From: Paraphysomonas bandaiensis
Taxonomy: Eukaryota > Chrysophyceae
NCBI GenBank assembly: GCA_965644295.1
Contig: CBFFRP010000271.1
Coordinates: 62,001 to 126,000 of the forward strand
Length of the DNA: 64,000 nt
Direction: 5' to 3'
The translations under genes and the position numbers were made by a program. Positions 47,966 to 59,124 of the stretch are shown piece by piece. The notes beneath the pieces were generated by a model. The model had not been told where the DNA came from. It did no database searches and saw only the letters and a program-made list of their open reading frames with translations. Position 1 is the stretch's first letter; each line of letters starts with the position of its first letter.

Positions 47966-48466
47966 ATGTTCATCTCTGCGGCTAAGAAGCGTAAGAATTT
48001 AGAAGTAGATTGTAGTCTAAGCGATCAAATTAAGAGAGTCAAGATATCTACCACTCCAGGAGACCTTCGCCTTCAGAAAGATTTAAAGGACTTTGACCAC
48101 TGTGATAAACTTGAGTTTCGGTGTGCTGGTGAAATAGCATCTGTTATTTTAACTTTCAAGAGTATTCCAGCTTGTTGTCCTAATACTTTCTTGATTCGTG
48201 TGCCGCGACACTACCCGCATCACTGTCCACAAGTGCGTTGTCTAAGCAGAGGTTTCCATAATCAATTCATAGATTGTAATGGAAACGTCATGCATCCAGA
48301 CTTGACCGATAATTGGAATGCAATGAATAGTCTGATGGATATTGTTCGAACTTTAGAATATATCTCTGCGCAGTTTTCAGTAGAGATACCACCTCAGCTC
48401 ATATCGAACAATAGATGTATAAATGAGCCAATGGAAGTATCAAGCAATCGTGATCGAAGTTTTTAA
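47966..48466 (+). CDS. Ubiquitin-conjugating-enzyme variant (Ubc12-like, no catalytic Cys)
   Basis: 166 aa from ATG. GDLRLQKDLKDF, FLIRVPRHYPHHCPQVRCLS, GNVMHPDLTDNWNAMNSLMDIVRTL follow the order of a UBC fold and are closest in pattern to Ubc12 (the NEDD8 E2). The position of the catalytic Cys in G-N-V-C-L is Met here, so this is probably an inactive E2 variant (UEV-like). Such proteins usually act as a cofactor of an active E2 or bind ubiquitin-like proteins. The N-terminus is basic and may carry a nuclear localisation signal (AAKKRK). No introns are visible. Confidence 0.75.
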   Translation: MFISAAKKRKNLEVDCSLSDQIKRVKISTTPGDLRLQKDLKDFDHCDKLEFRCAGEIASVILTFKSIPACCPNTFLIRVPRHYPHHCPQVRCLSRGFHNQFIDCNGNVMHPDLTDNWNAMNSLMDIVRTLEYISAQFSVEIPPQLISNNRCINEPMEVSSNRDRSF

Positions 48467-48659
48467 GATAGTCTTGATATGTAGATAGCATGTGATGCCA
48501 GACTGACAATGCCCACCCTCCTCTGTATCAATGTACATAATAACTTCATTATATAATACTCTCTTCATATCAAAGAATATGCATTCGTTTGTGGACAAGT
48601 AATAGTTTTTGTCATACCCTCTCCATTAAGAGGTTGCTCTTAACAGCACACATATACAC
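48467..48659. other. Intergenic, nothing recognised
   Basis: Short spacer before a hAT MITE. Confidence 0.35.
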
Positions 48660-48820
48660 CAGGGCCTGGTATCCATTAATGGTAATGACATTATAATTGC
48701 CGGGACTTTTTTAATTAATGCCATTATAATTGCGGGAAACTGGACTACCATTAATGGTATCCCATTAATGACCTGTACTGCTATATATAGAACTGAGTGT
48801 TTAATGGTTACCAGGCCCTG
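48660..48820. mobile_element. hAT-type MITE, 161 bp, same family as 10.4-13.6 kb
   Basis: CAGGGCCTGGTATCC ... GGTTACCAGGCCCTG ends, flanked by an exact 8-bp duplication ATATACAC (48652-48659 and 48821-48828). It contains the family's ATTATAATTGCCGGGA and CATTAATGG words and a TATAGAACTGAGTGTT segment also found near 13050 and 13460 (opposite strand). Non-coding. Confidence 0.92.
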
Positions 48821-48828
48821 ATATACAC

Positions 48829-49460
48829 ATATTAATATGCTTATTGTTAGAATAAATAAATGAATATATTAGTTATTTAATTCAAAATTAAGTTTATATG
48901 CATTAAATTAGCTGCACGATTATATGTGCGTGCATGTTGTTGGTTGTAGACAGTTATTATTGCTATGTCAAAGATATAACATTTTACAAAATGTGTAGTT
49001 TTGTAATGTCTAACTTCAATAATAATTTTGCAAACTTAGATAAAGTTGGAAACATTTAGGAACATATAATAATACTTATGATCAATATCACTTCTCAGTC
49101 GCCAAATTTATGTTGTCTCAGCTACCAATCATTTCCATACAATCTAGATATCACGATCTTATACGGACAATATATTTCAGTTTCACTACTATGATTGCTA
49201 CTGTGACAATAGTTCTCATCATACAGTTAACCACTTCTGTATTCCTCCATTAACAGTCATAAGTCAAATATCTTTGAACTATAGCTTTCAATTGCTTTCA
49301 AATAGCAGAACTCAACAATTTATCGACAAGACTAAAGTTGCTAAAACTCACTCATATTCAGTTAATATTACATTTTTGTATGATAATTACATACACTCAG
49401 CTTACAAATACAAACACTGACAAATTAACTGCCCCATTCTGCGAGTGTGTGTATAATTAC
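48829..49460. other. Intergenic, nothing recognised
   Basis: AT-rich DNA up to the left boundary of the vWA array. Confidence 0.35.
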
Positions 49461-49786
49461 TCCTACAGAGATTCAACGCACCATCTAATAACTTCTGTTT
49501 CGTCATTGGGCTCGGATCAGCCTGTCAAGAAACACAGCTAAAGTCACTCTGCTCTCAAAGTGGGTCTATGTACCTGCCCGCTAGAGAAACAGGTGCCCTG
49601 CATATGATCATGCCTCTCATCGCCCTGCAGGTGGTTCAGGGAGTCTCCATTGATGTCGGGCAAATCAGCCGCGCAGGAGGTGCTCAGGCGGCGTATGCCC
49701 GTGTCCGTGAGACTGTAGGACTGAGGCAGAACCCGGTGGACTTTCTGTTCCTACTGGATGCTTCTGGATCTATGCGCTCGAAGTGA
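49461..49786 (+). pseudogene. 5'-truncated vWA gene at the array boundary
   Basis: Homology to the array genes begins abruptly at TCCTACAGAGATTC (about codon 148 of the full gene) and runs to the normal C-terminus. It differs at RETGAL (RDAGAL in others). No start codon in context. Confidence 0.9.
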
Positions 49787-51198
49787 GACATCGAACCCAA
49801 CCATTACCGCCATTTTTGATACTACGATATTGTGATCTTATTATTGTACAGAATTATATATTTATTTGACAATTCGTTACATTCACCCTTCGTGAGTGGA
49901 TACGTGGATACCATCCCCATTCAGCCACTATGCTAACAAGATCCCGGACTGCATAACTTATCTTGCTACGAGGTTTCATACACTCAAAGAAGAAAAGCTA
50001 TATAGCATTGCTTGCTTCTTTTATACTATTCTGTTTTATTAGTGTGTGTACATTTCACGATATTCTACGGATAATCAATATAGTTGGCATTCCCAACATT
50101 AAAGAGGGAAATGGATATGGCATATGGCAGAGCTACATAATGCATACACAAACAGATTATGACACAACAATGTATAAGAAACACTGATATAATTCAAACC
50201 GTGTAGGATATTAAATGGAATAAACTGTCAATTCCACAATAACATAACATAATATAACCTACCACAGTTGTTGAATGACTAATATGGCATTCATCAGAAT
50301 CTACACGCAATTAGTCCATTTGCTTTTGTATGACTAAGTATAAACATATTAAAGTTGAAGTGCATATATAATCATATGTAATACCACTCGCGTAAGCGAT
50401 GGGTTGTCAAGCTAACCAAGACTCCTCCATACACAACAACTCCTGTTTCTCCTCTTGTATGTACTCAACCGCTCAGCGACACACGAATCACAAGAGTTCT
50501 AATCGCAAGTCGATATTTAATTTACAATGGTAGAGGTTTCAGAGTCAACACGAGGAGTGAGGGTACTCAGCTGGCTTGTTGTAAGCACTGCATATGCAGT
50601 CGCCGTTGTTCTTCGTCCATAAACAAACTCAATAACATGTCATCCTTCGAGATTGAATTCCACACAACACACTATCACCAATATTAGCTCACCCTGAAGC
50701 TAATTTAAGAATGGTGTGTGGCCTTATGGGCATATTCAATGCACTTCACTGAGGCTCCGACAGATATCACTGATATGAAAATTTCACTGAAAAAGTCTCG
50801 GATTCTGCTGTGAAAATATAAGCCCAACCTGACCAAGAGACACGAGGTCATAACCAACAAATATAATGTGCAAAATACTTACTTTGCTTCCAGCGACATT
50901 CACTGCTGCTGATAAGTGTGCTGTGATCTGTGTCGGAACTATCTCTCAAACAGCACACAGTCTGTGCAGTAGCCGTACCAGAACTCTATACACAGCAGTC
51001 TATACCTACAGCCTACAGCGCAGTGTGGGCCAACGGAATACTGCTGTGTACAATGTATACTACGGTCGTACAGCCGGCAGATTCTCGCCATGAAGATATT
51101 TTTTTGAAGAATATGCGGACATTTCTGATTTTGTCTGCAAATCCAAATCATCCGTCCATTCCATACATAACTCTTCTCCACAAACACAACTCAAAGCA

Positions 51199-51969
51199 AT
51201 GGGAAACTCTTCATCATCAACTACATGTGGCAATACTACGCCAGCCAGAAAAACTCCCGCAACTACTACTGTGACAGGAACCACTGGGATAACTGCCCTA
51301 GGCGTGGCATCTGATTCACGAATTGCCGTGGCAGCTCAAAGTATGGCTCAGTTCCTCCATTCAACGATGACTAGAATAGACCGCTGTACTGTGGTGGGGT
51401 TTCATACTCAATACAAGCCTCTTGTCTCCCTGCAATCGGAGGATATGGCATTGATGGGCCTTGCTGCATGCTGCAGAATGACCAACGACAAAGAGAGCGG
51501 TGGTACTCATCTTTGGGACTCTATTGTGGTCTCAGTCTTGCAACACATCACTACTGCAGACCGATCACGACCGTGGGTGCTGGTGATTTTAACTGACGGT
51601 GGTGACAACGGCAGCAAGCAGACTTTGAAAGATGCCGCCCAGATCCTACAGAGATTCAACGCACCATCTAATAACTTCTGTTTCGTCATTGGGCTCGGAT
51701 CAGCCTGTCAAGAAACACAGCTAAAGTCACTCTGCTCTCAAAGTGGGTCTATGTACCTGCCCGCTCGAGATGCAGGTGCCCTGCATATGATCATGCCTCT
51801 CATCGCCCTGCAGGTGGTTCAGGGAGTCTCCATTGATGTCGGGCAAATCAGCCGCGCAGGAGGTGCTCAGGCGGCGTATGCCCGTGTCCGTGAGACTGTG
51901 GGACTGAGACAGAACCCGGTGGACTTTCTGTTCCTACTGGATGCTTCTGGATCTATGCGCTCGAAGTGA
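51199..51969 (+). CDS. Circularly permuted vWA-domain protein, array copy 1
   Basis: 256 aa. MGNSSSS fits an N-myristoylation signal (Gly2, Ser6). The vWA elements are all present but in permuted order. The helix normally after the MIDAS loop comes first (RIAVAAQSMAQFL, 41-53), followed by strand VVGFHT, MIDAS Thr in GGTHLWDSI (T103), LVILTDGGDNGS (D133), FVIGLGS and the last helix (ALHMIMPLIALQVV). Then comes a linker and finally strand one with the MIDAS motif DASGS (248-252), four residues before the stop. In ordinary vWA domains DxSxS comes first. A metal-dependent ligand-binding protein on the inner membrane face is the likely kind; the role is unknown. A GTGAGA donor-like site overlaps the stop, but the cross-unit acceptors tested are out of phase. 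Confidence 0.82.
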   Translation: MGNSSSSTTCGNTTPARKTPATTTVTGTTGITALGVASDSRIAVAAQSMAQFLHSTMTRIDRCTVVGFHTQYKPLVSLQSEDMALMGLAACCRMTNDKESGGTHLWDSIVVSVLQHITTADRSRPWVLVILTDGGDNGSKQTLKDAAQILQRFNAPSNNFCFVIGLGSACQETQLKSLCSQSGSMYLPARDAGALHMIMPLIALQVVQGVSIDVGQISRAGGAQAAYARVRETVGLRQNPVDFLFLLDASGSMRSK

Positions 51970-52381
51970 GACATCGAACCCAACCATTACCGCCTTTTTG
52001 GATACTACGATATTGTGATCTTATTATTGTACAGAATTATATATTTATTTGACAAATCGATCTAAACACAGACAATTATCTCTGTGTTGCATATGGCTGA
52101 ATTCTGAATTACAAGAATATTTTAATATCATTCACCATTTACCATGTATGCCAAGTAAACTCAATTATTAATTAATTAATTTTTTTTCATTTCATGTAGC
52201 GATATATTTCTGTTCATACATTCTATGGTATATAGTACATAGATGAAACATATGGATGGATATAGCACTAGCACAATATACTACAATAAAGCATTACATA
52301 GTAGAAATAAGTATTTACTGGGTTATCACGCTCCAAGGAACATTACATTCACCCTTCGTGAGTGGAGACGTGGATACCATC
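51970..52381. other. vWA-unit spacer, left part
   Basis: Array spacer up to the copia insertion point; same sequence as 59896-60307 and similar to that after 62364. Confidence 0.8.
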
Positions 52382-52386
52382 CCCAT

Positions 52387-52679
52387 TGTTGGGAAATGCT
52401 CATTTTACTTAGATCAAAGAGAGATTAAGTTGTTAGACTAGATAGATTTATTAATATCGTTTACACAAATTGTGTTAAACAACACAAGCTCGTTTTGTGC
52501 CATGCATAAATCACTACTTCTGTAGACCTTTCGCTACTAAACATATCTTGAAAGAGCAAACTATTTCAGTTTTCTCAATATCATAACAGCATCTACACAT
52601 CACCATACTTCACTGTATTCTCGTACATTGTCTTCAAGTACCACATTGAATATACTAGGATACAGTCCATATTCTAATA
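52387..52679 (-). repeat. Copia 3' LTR
   Basis: 293 bp, identical by eye to the 5' LTR. The polypurine-like tract GAGTGGGAG abuts its start on the minus strand (about 52688-52680). Confidence 0.93.
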
Positions 52680-52852
52680 CTCCCACTCAATGTAGAATGC
52701 AGTGATACGAAACAACAATGAGTACAGTGATCTTCATGCTATAAACTAGTCTCATAGGTAAAATAGATGTGAAATCTTATCAAGATACATATATAACTAG
52801 CAGTCAACTAGATATATAGTTATGTGGGATTCTCACCCACTAAAACACACCT

Positions 52853-55800
52853 TTAACCTCTTCGGGGTCGCTTCTTCTGCTGCTCCTCAACTCTGGTTGA
52901 CACACTTCTCTTAACCCCGGTAATAGTTTTCTCATGACGACTGAAAAGTTTCGTTGACAATGCCTTCGTGAAAATATCAGCCGCCATATCATCCGTCGAC
53001 ACATGAATCAACTTTGCCGTAGGAAATTTTCCATTTACATGCTCTCTCACCCAGTGATACTTGATGTCTATATGCTTCGACCTCTTATGATACACAGGAT
53101 TCTCGGAGAGATCTTTCGCACTCTTGCTATCCATAAAGAATGGAGTCGGCTTCGCAACTAAGAGCCCGAGCTCCTTGAACACCCCCCGAAGCCACACCAG
53201 TTCTTGCATAGCCGCATACTCCGCCATATATTCAGATTCCATGCTCGAAGTTGCAACTGTGGTCTGTAGTTTAGACTGCCAGGCCAATGCGCCTGCACAT
53301 AAGAACACAATGTATCCTGTTGTCGATCGCCGAGTCAGTCTATCACCAGCCCAATCTGAATCACTGAACACATGTAAGTCGAACTCACTCCCACTGAATC
53401 TGATGCCCTCATCAATTGTTCCACGCAAATATTTCAATAAGTGAATCGCCAGTTTGCACGATGCATATGTCGGACAACTACTAAATCGAGACAATAACCC
53501 CACTGCATAAGCCAGATCAGGTCTAGTATGCATTGCTAGATACAACACTGCTCCAATAATTTGCCGATACGGAAATGAGTCAACCCACTGCTTCTGCTCC
53601 TCCGTAAGTTCACGTTCCTCTGCCAACAGATCCTGAACATTAGTAGGTAGTGGGGCCTCCTTATTCTTACTACTCTTTCCCATAACTGAGCTGAATTTCT
53701 TGATAATATTCTTAGCATACTCAGATTGATCTAACATATACCAATTTTCTCCTCTGGTTATCCTGATGTTCAGAAATCGCTTACACACTCCCAGATCATG
53801 CATCTCGAATGTTTCACAGAACCTACGCTTTACGCTTTCCAAGTAAGTCAGATCAGCGGATGCAATTATGATATCATCAACATATATCAATAATAAATGC
53901 AGTTTTCCGTTACTCCATCGCATATACAAACACGTATCCAAAATACACGGAGTAAAATGCAATGATTTAATAAACTTGTCAATATGTTTATTCCACTGTC
54001 GCGGTGAAGATCGCAGTCCATACAATGCCTTGATTAGTTGAAAACACCATCCAGCTAGTAATTCCTCATCTGGTGGAGGTGCCATATACACGTCATCCTC
54101 CAGATCTGCATAGCAAAATGCGGATGATACATCTAATTGATGCACATGCATCTGTAACATAAACGCAATCGCTAACACTAGTCTAATGGTTATACCCTTA
54201 ACCACTGGAGCGAAAGTGGACGGCTCCTCCTCCTTCTTCTCTTGGAGATTTCCTAATGCCACTAGCCGAGCCTTGTACTTTACTATATTCCCTAGTATGT
54301 CTCGCTTCACCGTATGCACATATTTCGCTCTAACTAATTTCACTCCGCTTGGAATTTTCACGATCTTCAAGACACGTCTTTTCAGCAATGATGTCTTCTC
54401 CACCATTCGAGCTTTTCTCCATTGTTGATACTGTGGAGATCTCTCTGCCTCGGCATATGAATTTGGTATCTTGATATCTTCTGTCTCTGCATGGTTAAGA
54501 TCAATATTATGCGCATCCGGTACTTCAACCATATTAATCTCTCCTAAAACTGACGCGTTTGCCAGTCTCCGCTGCAGCCGTTTGCGTCGGACCCGACCAT
54601 CACCATCTAGTTCAATCGGTCGACGAGGTATATAAGAACCCGTACCTTGCTCATCCTGAGCACGCACATCGTGCGTTGTGGGAGGAGCCCCGCTCACAAC
54701 CCCAGACTCATAGTCTTCAGAGGTCTGCAACCTCACAGCTGTCTCCTGACAGGTTGGGTCAGGACTCTCCTGTAACCCTCCAGGTCTTCCCTGGTCCAGC
54801 ACCCTGGCTGGCATAGTACTCAGGGCGTCCCCCTTTCCTATATATCCGGTATTCCCGGGAGTTTCTGCAGTCATTCGCACTACGTCCTCGACGTGAATCG
54901 GCACCCGGTGCTCGATATGCTTCCGACCTGCAGTTACCAGAGATCGATAGGCTACTATTACCCCCTTTCGTTCTACTACTCTCGTGGTCTTGTAGAGAAG
55001 ACCATCCTCATCATCAATATGATATGTACCTTCTAAGCCCGCATAGTCAGACACAATTTTCGGTCTCTCGGCCTCCTTCACTCGAAGAGCATCTATCTCA
55101 GCGAAATAGCTCTCCGAGCGTGACGGTATGGACTCATCAGTTAATACATGTACCGACGTGACGACCCTATCAGTCGCAGGTAGATATACATCATATCCTA
55201 CCTTTTCATCTGAATATCCTATCAGATATCCGATAAGGGCCTTGTCGTCCCAGTCTTTCCGTCGATCCGCCTTTGTAGTGAGGACATACGCACGACACCC
55301 CCATACTCTGAGATATTTCAGGTTGGGAGCCTCACCAGTCAAAAATTCAAGAGGGGACATATACCCCTTCGCTGTCTTTGTAGGCAATCGAATTAATATG
55401 TACCTGGCTGCCATGTAGGCATCTAGCCAAAACTGTGAAGGCAATCCTGACTGAATCAGCATCGCTAATGTCATCTCACCACAGGTCCTGAATTTCCGCT
55501 CCTCAATCGCGTTCATCTCAGGAGAGTCCGTAGAGCTCCACGTATGTTGATAGCAACCCTGTGACCTAAGATATTGTCGCAGCTCATCACATATTAGCTC
55601 CCCTGCTCCATCTGCATGGTAATGATGCATTTCTAATTTGTACCTTTTCACATCTCCTTCAAAAATCTTCTTGAAAACCTGCAGTACCGATGACCCAGTC
55701 CTATGAACAAGCCCTTCCGACCAGAACATCCGACTGGCATGGTGTGTTAGTTTGAGCACATATATTTCCCCTCCTCGAGCTGGACAATTTAAGTATACTG

Positions 55801-57565
55801 CTATATCGGCCGAGAAATTTGGACGAACGGAGTCCTCATCCTTTGTCCGAAAACTTACTCTGGTGATCTTCGCCCTGGCGCATACATCACATAGACACTG
55901 TTCTTTGGAAACACGTTTCGAGAGATGTTTTCGTTTCAGTCCAGTCCCAATAATTAGCATTCTTTTGTGGGCTTCTACCAACGCATGCTTGTTAAAATGA
56001 CCCGCTCTCCTATGTAACAGCTCCAGTTCATCCTCACCCGTACGGTCACTGAGATTTACTTCTGAATCACTGGATGTCGATACGTCTGGAAGCTCCAATA
56101 ACTGCTGTGTTGGCACAGCAGTCATTCCATTCTTCATAGGTCCCTCCAACACCAGCTCATCCGTATTTCTGTCATATATCTGTATACCATACCATACAGT
56201 AAATCGATATCCCATATCGTTCAACTTCCGTCCAGAACAAAGACACCGATTTATCTGACTTGATACCTCAATGTTCTTCCATGCTCCACGGGAACCTACA
56301 CTCGTGACGCATATCTCTGACCCTTTTTTCGAACCATTAATAACCTTTGATGTGTGCATATGACTATCAAGTATATTCACATCATTTATCAAAAACATTG
56401 ATGACGAACAACAGGTATCAATGTATGTATAGTGAATATCCTCATGCACACTACTGCATATATTCGTCTCATACACATTACATGACAAGTGATACTCTTC
56501 CTGTTGCTCGATCATATTTGCTTCGTCTTCGTCAGACAAATCCGCTGGCTCTCCACGCCTGATGTTTTCAACTGTAAGTAGTCTTTTGTCTGGTTTCCTT
56601 CCATCTTGAAACCTCACAGCCTTGCTCTTGCTTTGCGAGTACTTCTTTTTCGATGCTGGACAATCGATGGCAAGATGTTCCTTTGACTTACAATTTCTGC
56701 ACCCAGTATATTCGGCACTTCCAGGTCGCTGCCCTGTAATCTCTGTATCCTTCTTCATCGGCTTCTTCTTACCGTTGTTCTTCTTACGATGATCCCTCTC
56801 TCTGCGATATCGTTTCTTACTGTCTATCAGGTTCAGCTCCTCCACTCTTTTACGCTTCTTCTCCAACGCTTCCTTCCCAGCCATAGTATCATCATAGCCT
56901 TCTATCTTACGTGATACAGTTACATAATTAACATCATCATCCATCAAGTATAATCCAACTCTCAGTTGAGCATACTCTTCATTGAGCAAGCCTTCTCGTA
57001 GTCGACTTGTTTTTGATACCTCCGAGATATCCTGCTGCTGCTCCTGTAGTTCCTTCAGCAGTAGTTCGAACCGTAGTACGTAGTCCTTCGCCGTCTCCTC
57101 CGGACGCATACGGAAAGAACCATATTGAGTTAAGAGGTCACTGATCCTATTTTGCTTCCCTCCAGCAAAACACTTCTTCAACTCATCAATCATTACATGT
57201 GTTTTGAACCTGTTTACACCACTCCCTTCTGCCTTGAACGCTTTGTGGGTAAGATGGAATTTACGCAGCGCTTTCGGGGAATGCTGCACCGCATCCCTGC
57301 AGTAAGAATAAGCTATGGCGTTCGCCTTCCAATACCTCTTCACAGCCTGTCTGTACGCCTTCTCCTCCATCAACGTAAGTGGCTGCTCCCCGAAGTCGCT
57401 CTCCTTAGGTGGCAGTTCCACCGCTACCTCGCTTTGTTCCTTCCTCATAAGGAATGTCTCGAAGTCCTCAATCCATTGTTCAACGTTAGTCTCGTTGAAC
57501 TGAGGAACTACTCCTCTATCCTCCTTCTCTCCTCCTCGCTCGCTACCATGTTGGGAAATGCTCAT
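52853..57565 (-). CDS. Copia gag-pol polyprotein
   Basis: 1570 aa in one frame. Gag has the CCHC knuckle CRNCKSKEHLAIDC (about residue 287). A protease-like segment has D-T-C-C-S-S where D-(S/T)-G-A is usual, so its activity is uncertain. Integrase has the HHCC region (LLHRRAGHFN; CLCDVC) and the conserved DDE core blocks (HADGAGE; SPEMNAIEER). Reverse transcriptase has FCYADLEDDVYMAPPP and YVDD (about residue 1225). RNase H has FSDSDWAGD, TSSMESEYMA and FMDSKSA. The order protease-integrase-RT-RNase H defines Ty1/copia. The only early ATG (57565) lies inside the 5' LTR, and the frame runs through the PBS. Confidence 0.95.
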   Translation of the reverse strand: MSISQHGSERGGEKEDRGVVPQFNETNVEQWIEDFETFLMRKEQSEVAVELPPKESDFGEQPLTLMEEKAYRQAVKRYWKANAIAYSYCRDAVQHSPKALRKFHLTHKAFKAEGSGVNRFKTHVMIDELKKCFAGGKQNRISDLLTQYGSFRMRPEETAKDYVLRFELLLKELQEQQQDISEVSKTSRLREGLLNEEYAQLRVGLYLMDDDVNYVTVSRKIEGYDDTMAGKEALEKKRKRVEELNLIDSKKRYRRERDHRKKNNGKKKPMKKDTEITGQRPGSAEYTGCRNCKSKEHLAIDCPASKKKYSQSKSKAVRFQDGRKPDKRLLTVENIRRGEPADLSDEDEANMIEQQEEYHLSCNVYETNICSSVHEDIHYTYIDTCCSSSMFLINDVNILDSHMHTSKVINGSKKGSEICVTSVGSRGAWKNIEVSSQINRCLCSGRKLNDMGYRFTVWYGIQIYDRNTDELVLEGPMKNGMTAVPTQQLLELPDVSTSSDSEVNLSDRTGEDELELLHRRAGHFNKHALVEAHKRMLIIGTGLKRKHLSKRVSKEQCLCDVCARAKITRVSFRTKDEDSVRPNFSADIAVYLNCPARGGEIYVLKLTHHASRMFWSEGLVHRTGSSVLQVFKKIFEGDVKRYKLEMHHYHADGAGELICDELRQYLRSQGCYQHTWSSTDSPEMNAIEERKFRTCGEMTLAMLIQSGLPSQFWLDAYMAARYILIRLPTKTAKGYMSPLEFLTGEAPNLKYLRVWGCRAYVLTTKADRRKDWDDKALIGYLIGYSDEKVGYDVYLPATDRVVTSVHVLTDESIPSRSESYFAEIDALRVKEAERPKIVSDYAGLEGTYHIDDEDGLLYKTTRVVERKGVIVAYRSLVTAGRKHIEHRVPIHVEDVVRMTAETPGNTGYIGKGDALSTMPARVLDQGRPGGLQESPDPTCQETAVRLQTSEDYESGVVSGAPPTTHDVRAQDEQGTGSYIPRRPIELDGDGRVRRKRLQRRLANASVLGEINMVEVPDAHNIDLNHAETEDIKIPNSYAEAERSPQYQQWRKARMVEKTSLLKRRVLKIVKIPSGVKLVRAKYVHTVKRDILGNIVKYKARLVALGNLQEKKEEEPSTFAPVVKGITIRLVLAIAFMLQMHVHQLDVSSAFCYADLEDDVYMAPPPDEELLAGWCFQLIKALYGLRSSPRQWNKHIDKFIKSLHFTPCILDTCLYMRWSNGKLHLLLIYVDDIIIASADLTYLESVKRRFCETFEMHDLGVCKRFLNIRITRGENWYMLDQSEYAKNIIKKFSSVMGKSSKNKEAPLPTNVQDLLAEERELTEEQKQWVDSFPYRQIIGAVLYLAMHTRPDLAYAVGLLSRFSSCPTYASCKLAIHLLKYLRGTIDEGIRFSGSEFDLHVFSDSDWAGDRLTRRSTTGYIVFLCAGALAWQSKLQTTVATSSMESEYMAEYAAMQELVWLRGVFKELGLLVAKPTPFFMDSKSAKDLSENPVYHKRSKHIDIKYHWVREHVNGKFPTAKLIHVSTDDMAADIFTKALSTKLFSRHEKTITGVKRSVSTRVEEQQKKRPRRG

Positions 57566-57841
57566 TTTACTTAGATCAAAGAGAGATTAAGTTGTTAGAC
57601 TAGATAGATTTATTAATATCGTTTACACAAATTGTGTTAAACAACACAAGCTCGTTTTGTGCCATGCATAAATCACTACTTCTGTAGACCTTTCGCTACT
57701 AAACATATCTTGAAAGAGCAAACTATTTCAGTTTTCTCAATATCATAACAGCATCTACACATCACCATACTTCACTGTATTCTCGTACATTGTCTTCAAG
57801 TACCACATTGAATATACTAGGATACAGTCCATATTCTAATA
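57549..57841 (-). repeat. Copia 5' LTR
   Basis: 293 bp; contains the presumed gag-pol start codon near its end. Should contain the promoter and the polyadenylation signals. Confidence 0.93.
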
Positions 57842-59124
57842 CCCATTCAGCCACTATGCTAACCAGATCCCGGACTGCATAACTTATCTTGCTATGAGGT
57901 TTCATACACTCAAAGAAGAAAAGCTATATAGCATTGCTTGCTTCTTTTATACTATTCTGTTTTATTAGTGTGTGTACATTTCACGATATTCTACGGATAA
58001 TCAATATAGTTGGCATTCCCAACATTAAAGAGGGAAATGGATATGGCATATGGCAGAGCTACATAATGCATACACAAACAGATTATGACACAACAATGTA
58101 TAAGAAACACTGATATAATTCAAACCGTGTAGGATATTAAATGGAATAAACTGTCAATTCCACAATAACATAACATAATATAACCTACCACAGTTGTTGA
58201 ATGACTAATATGGCATTCATCAGAATCTACACGCAATTAGTCCATTTGCTTTTGTATGACTAAGTATAAACATATTAAAGTTGAAGTGCATATATAATCA
58301 TATGTAATTCCACTCGCGTAAGCGATGGGTTGTCAAGCTAACCAAGACTCCTCCATACACAACAACTCCTGTTTCTCCTCTTGTATGTACTCAACCGCTC
58401 AGCGACACACGAATCACAAGAGTTCTAATCGCAAGTCGATATTTAATTTACAATGGTAGAGGTTTCAGAGTCAACACGAGGAGTGAGGGTACTCAGCTGG
58501 CTTGTTGTAAGCACTGCATATGCAGTCGCCGTTGTTCTTCGTCCATAAACAAACTCAATAACATGTCATCCTTCGAGATTGAATTCCACACAACACACTA
58601 TCACCAATATTAGCTCACCCTGAAGCTACTTTAAGAATGGTGTATGGCCTTATGGGCATATTCAATGCACTTCACTGAGGCTCCGACAGATATCACTGAT
58701 ATGAAAATTTCACTGAAAAAGTCTCGGATTCTGCTGTGAAAATATAAGCCCAACCTGACCAAGAGACACGAGGTCATAACCAACAAATATAATGTGCAAA
58801 ATACTTACTTTGCTTCCAGCGACATTCACTGCTGCTGATAAGTGTGCTGTGATCTGTGTCGGAACTATCTCTCAAACAGCACACAGTCTGTGCAGCAGCC
58901 GTACCAGAACTCTATACACAGCAGTCTATACCTACAGCCTACAGCGCAGTGTGGGCCAACGGAATACTGCTGTGTACAATGTATACTACGGTCGTACAGC
59001 CGGCAGATTCTCGCCATGAAGATATTTTTTTGAAGAATATGCGGACATTTCTGATTTTGTCTGCAAATCCAAATCATCCGTCCATTCCATACATAACTCT
59101 TCTCCACAAACACAACTCAAAGCA
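57842..59124. other. vWA-unit spacer, right part
   Basis: Unit DNA upstream of the vWA gene. Frames of 75 and 114 aa here recur in each unit but show no protein-like features, and an indel (GCAGCAGTAG versus GCAGTAG/GCAGCAG) occurs between units. Confidence 0.6.

Larger units (their letters stand above)
52387..57841 (-). mobile_element. Ty1/copia LTR retrotransposon, apparently intact and young
   Basis: Two 293-bp LTRs (52387-52679 and 57549-57841) read identical by eye, and the 5-bp target duplication CCCAT (52382-52386 and 57842-57846) is exact. The empty site is preserved in the other array units. On the coding (minus) strand the 5' LTR starts TATTAG and ends CCAACA. It is followed directly by TGGTAGCGAGC, a PBS resembling the initiator-Met type. 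A purine tract (GAGTGGGAG) lies just before the 3' LTR. One long gag-pol frame fills the interior. It inserted after amplification of the array. Confidence 0.95.

Noticed and set aside
51960-51980. Splice donor GTGAGA overlapping the vWA stop, joining to the next unit to make a poly-vWA protein
   Set aside because: The acceptor-like sites near the next unit's first helix are in the wrong phase; the dispersed single copy also keeps the stop.
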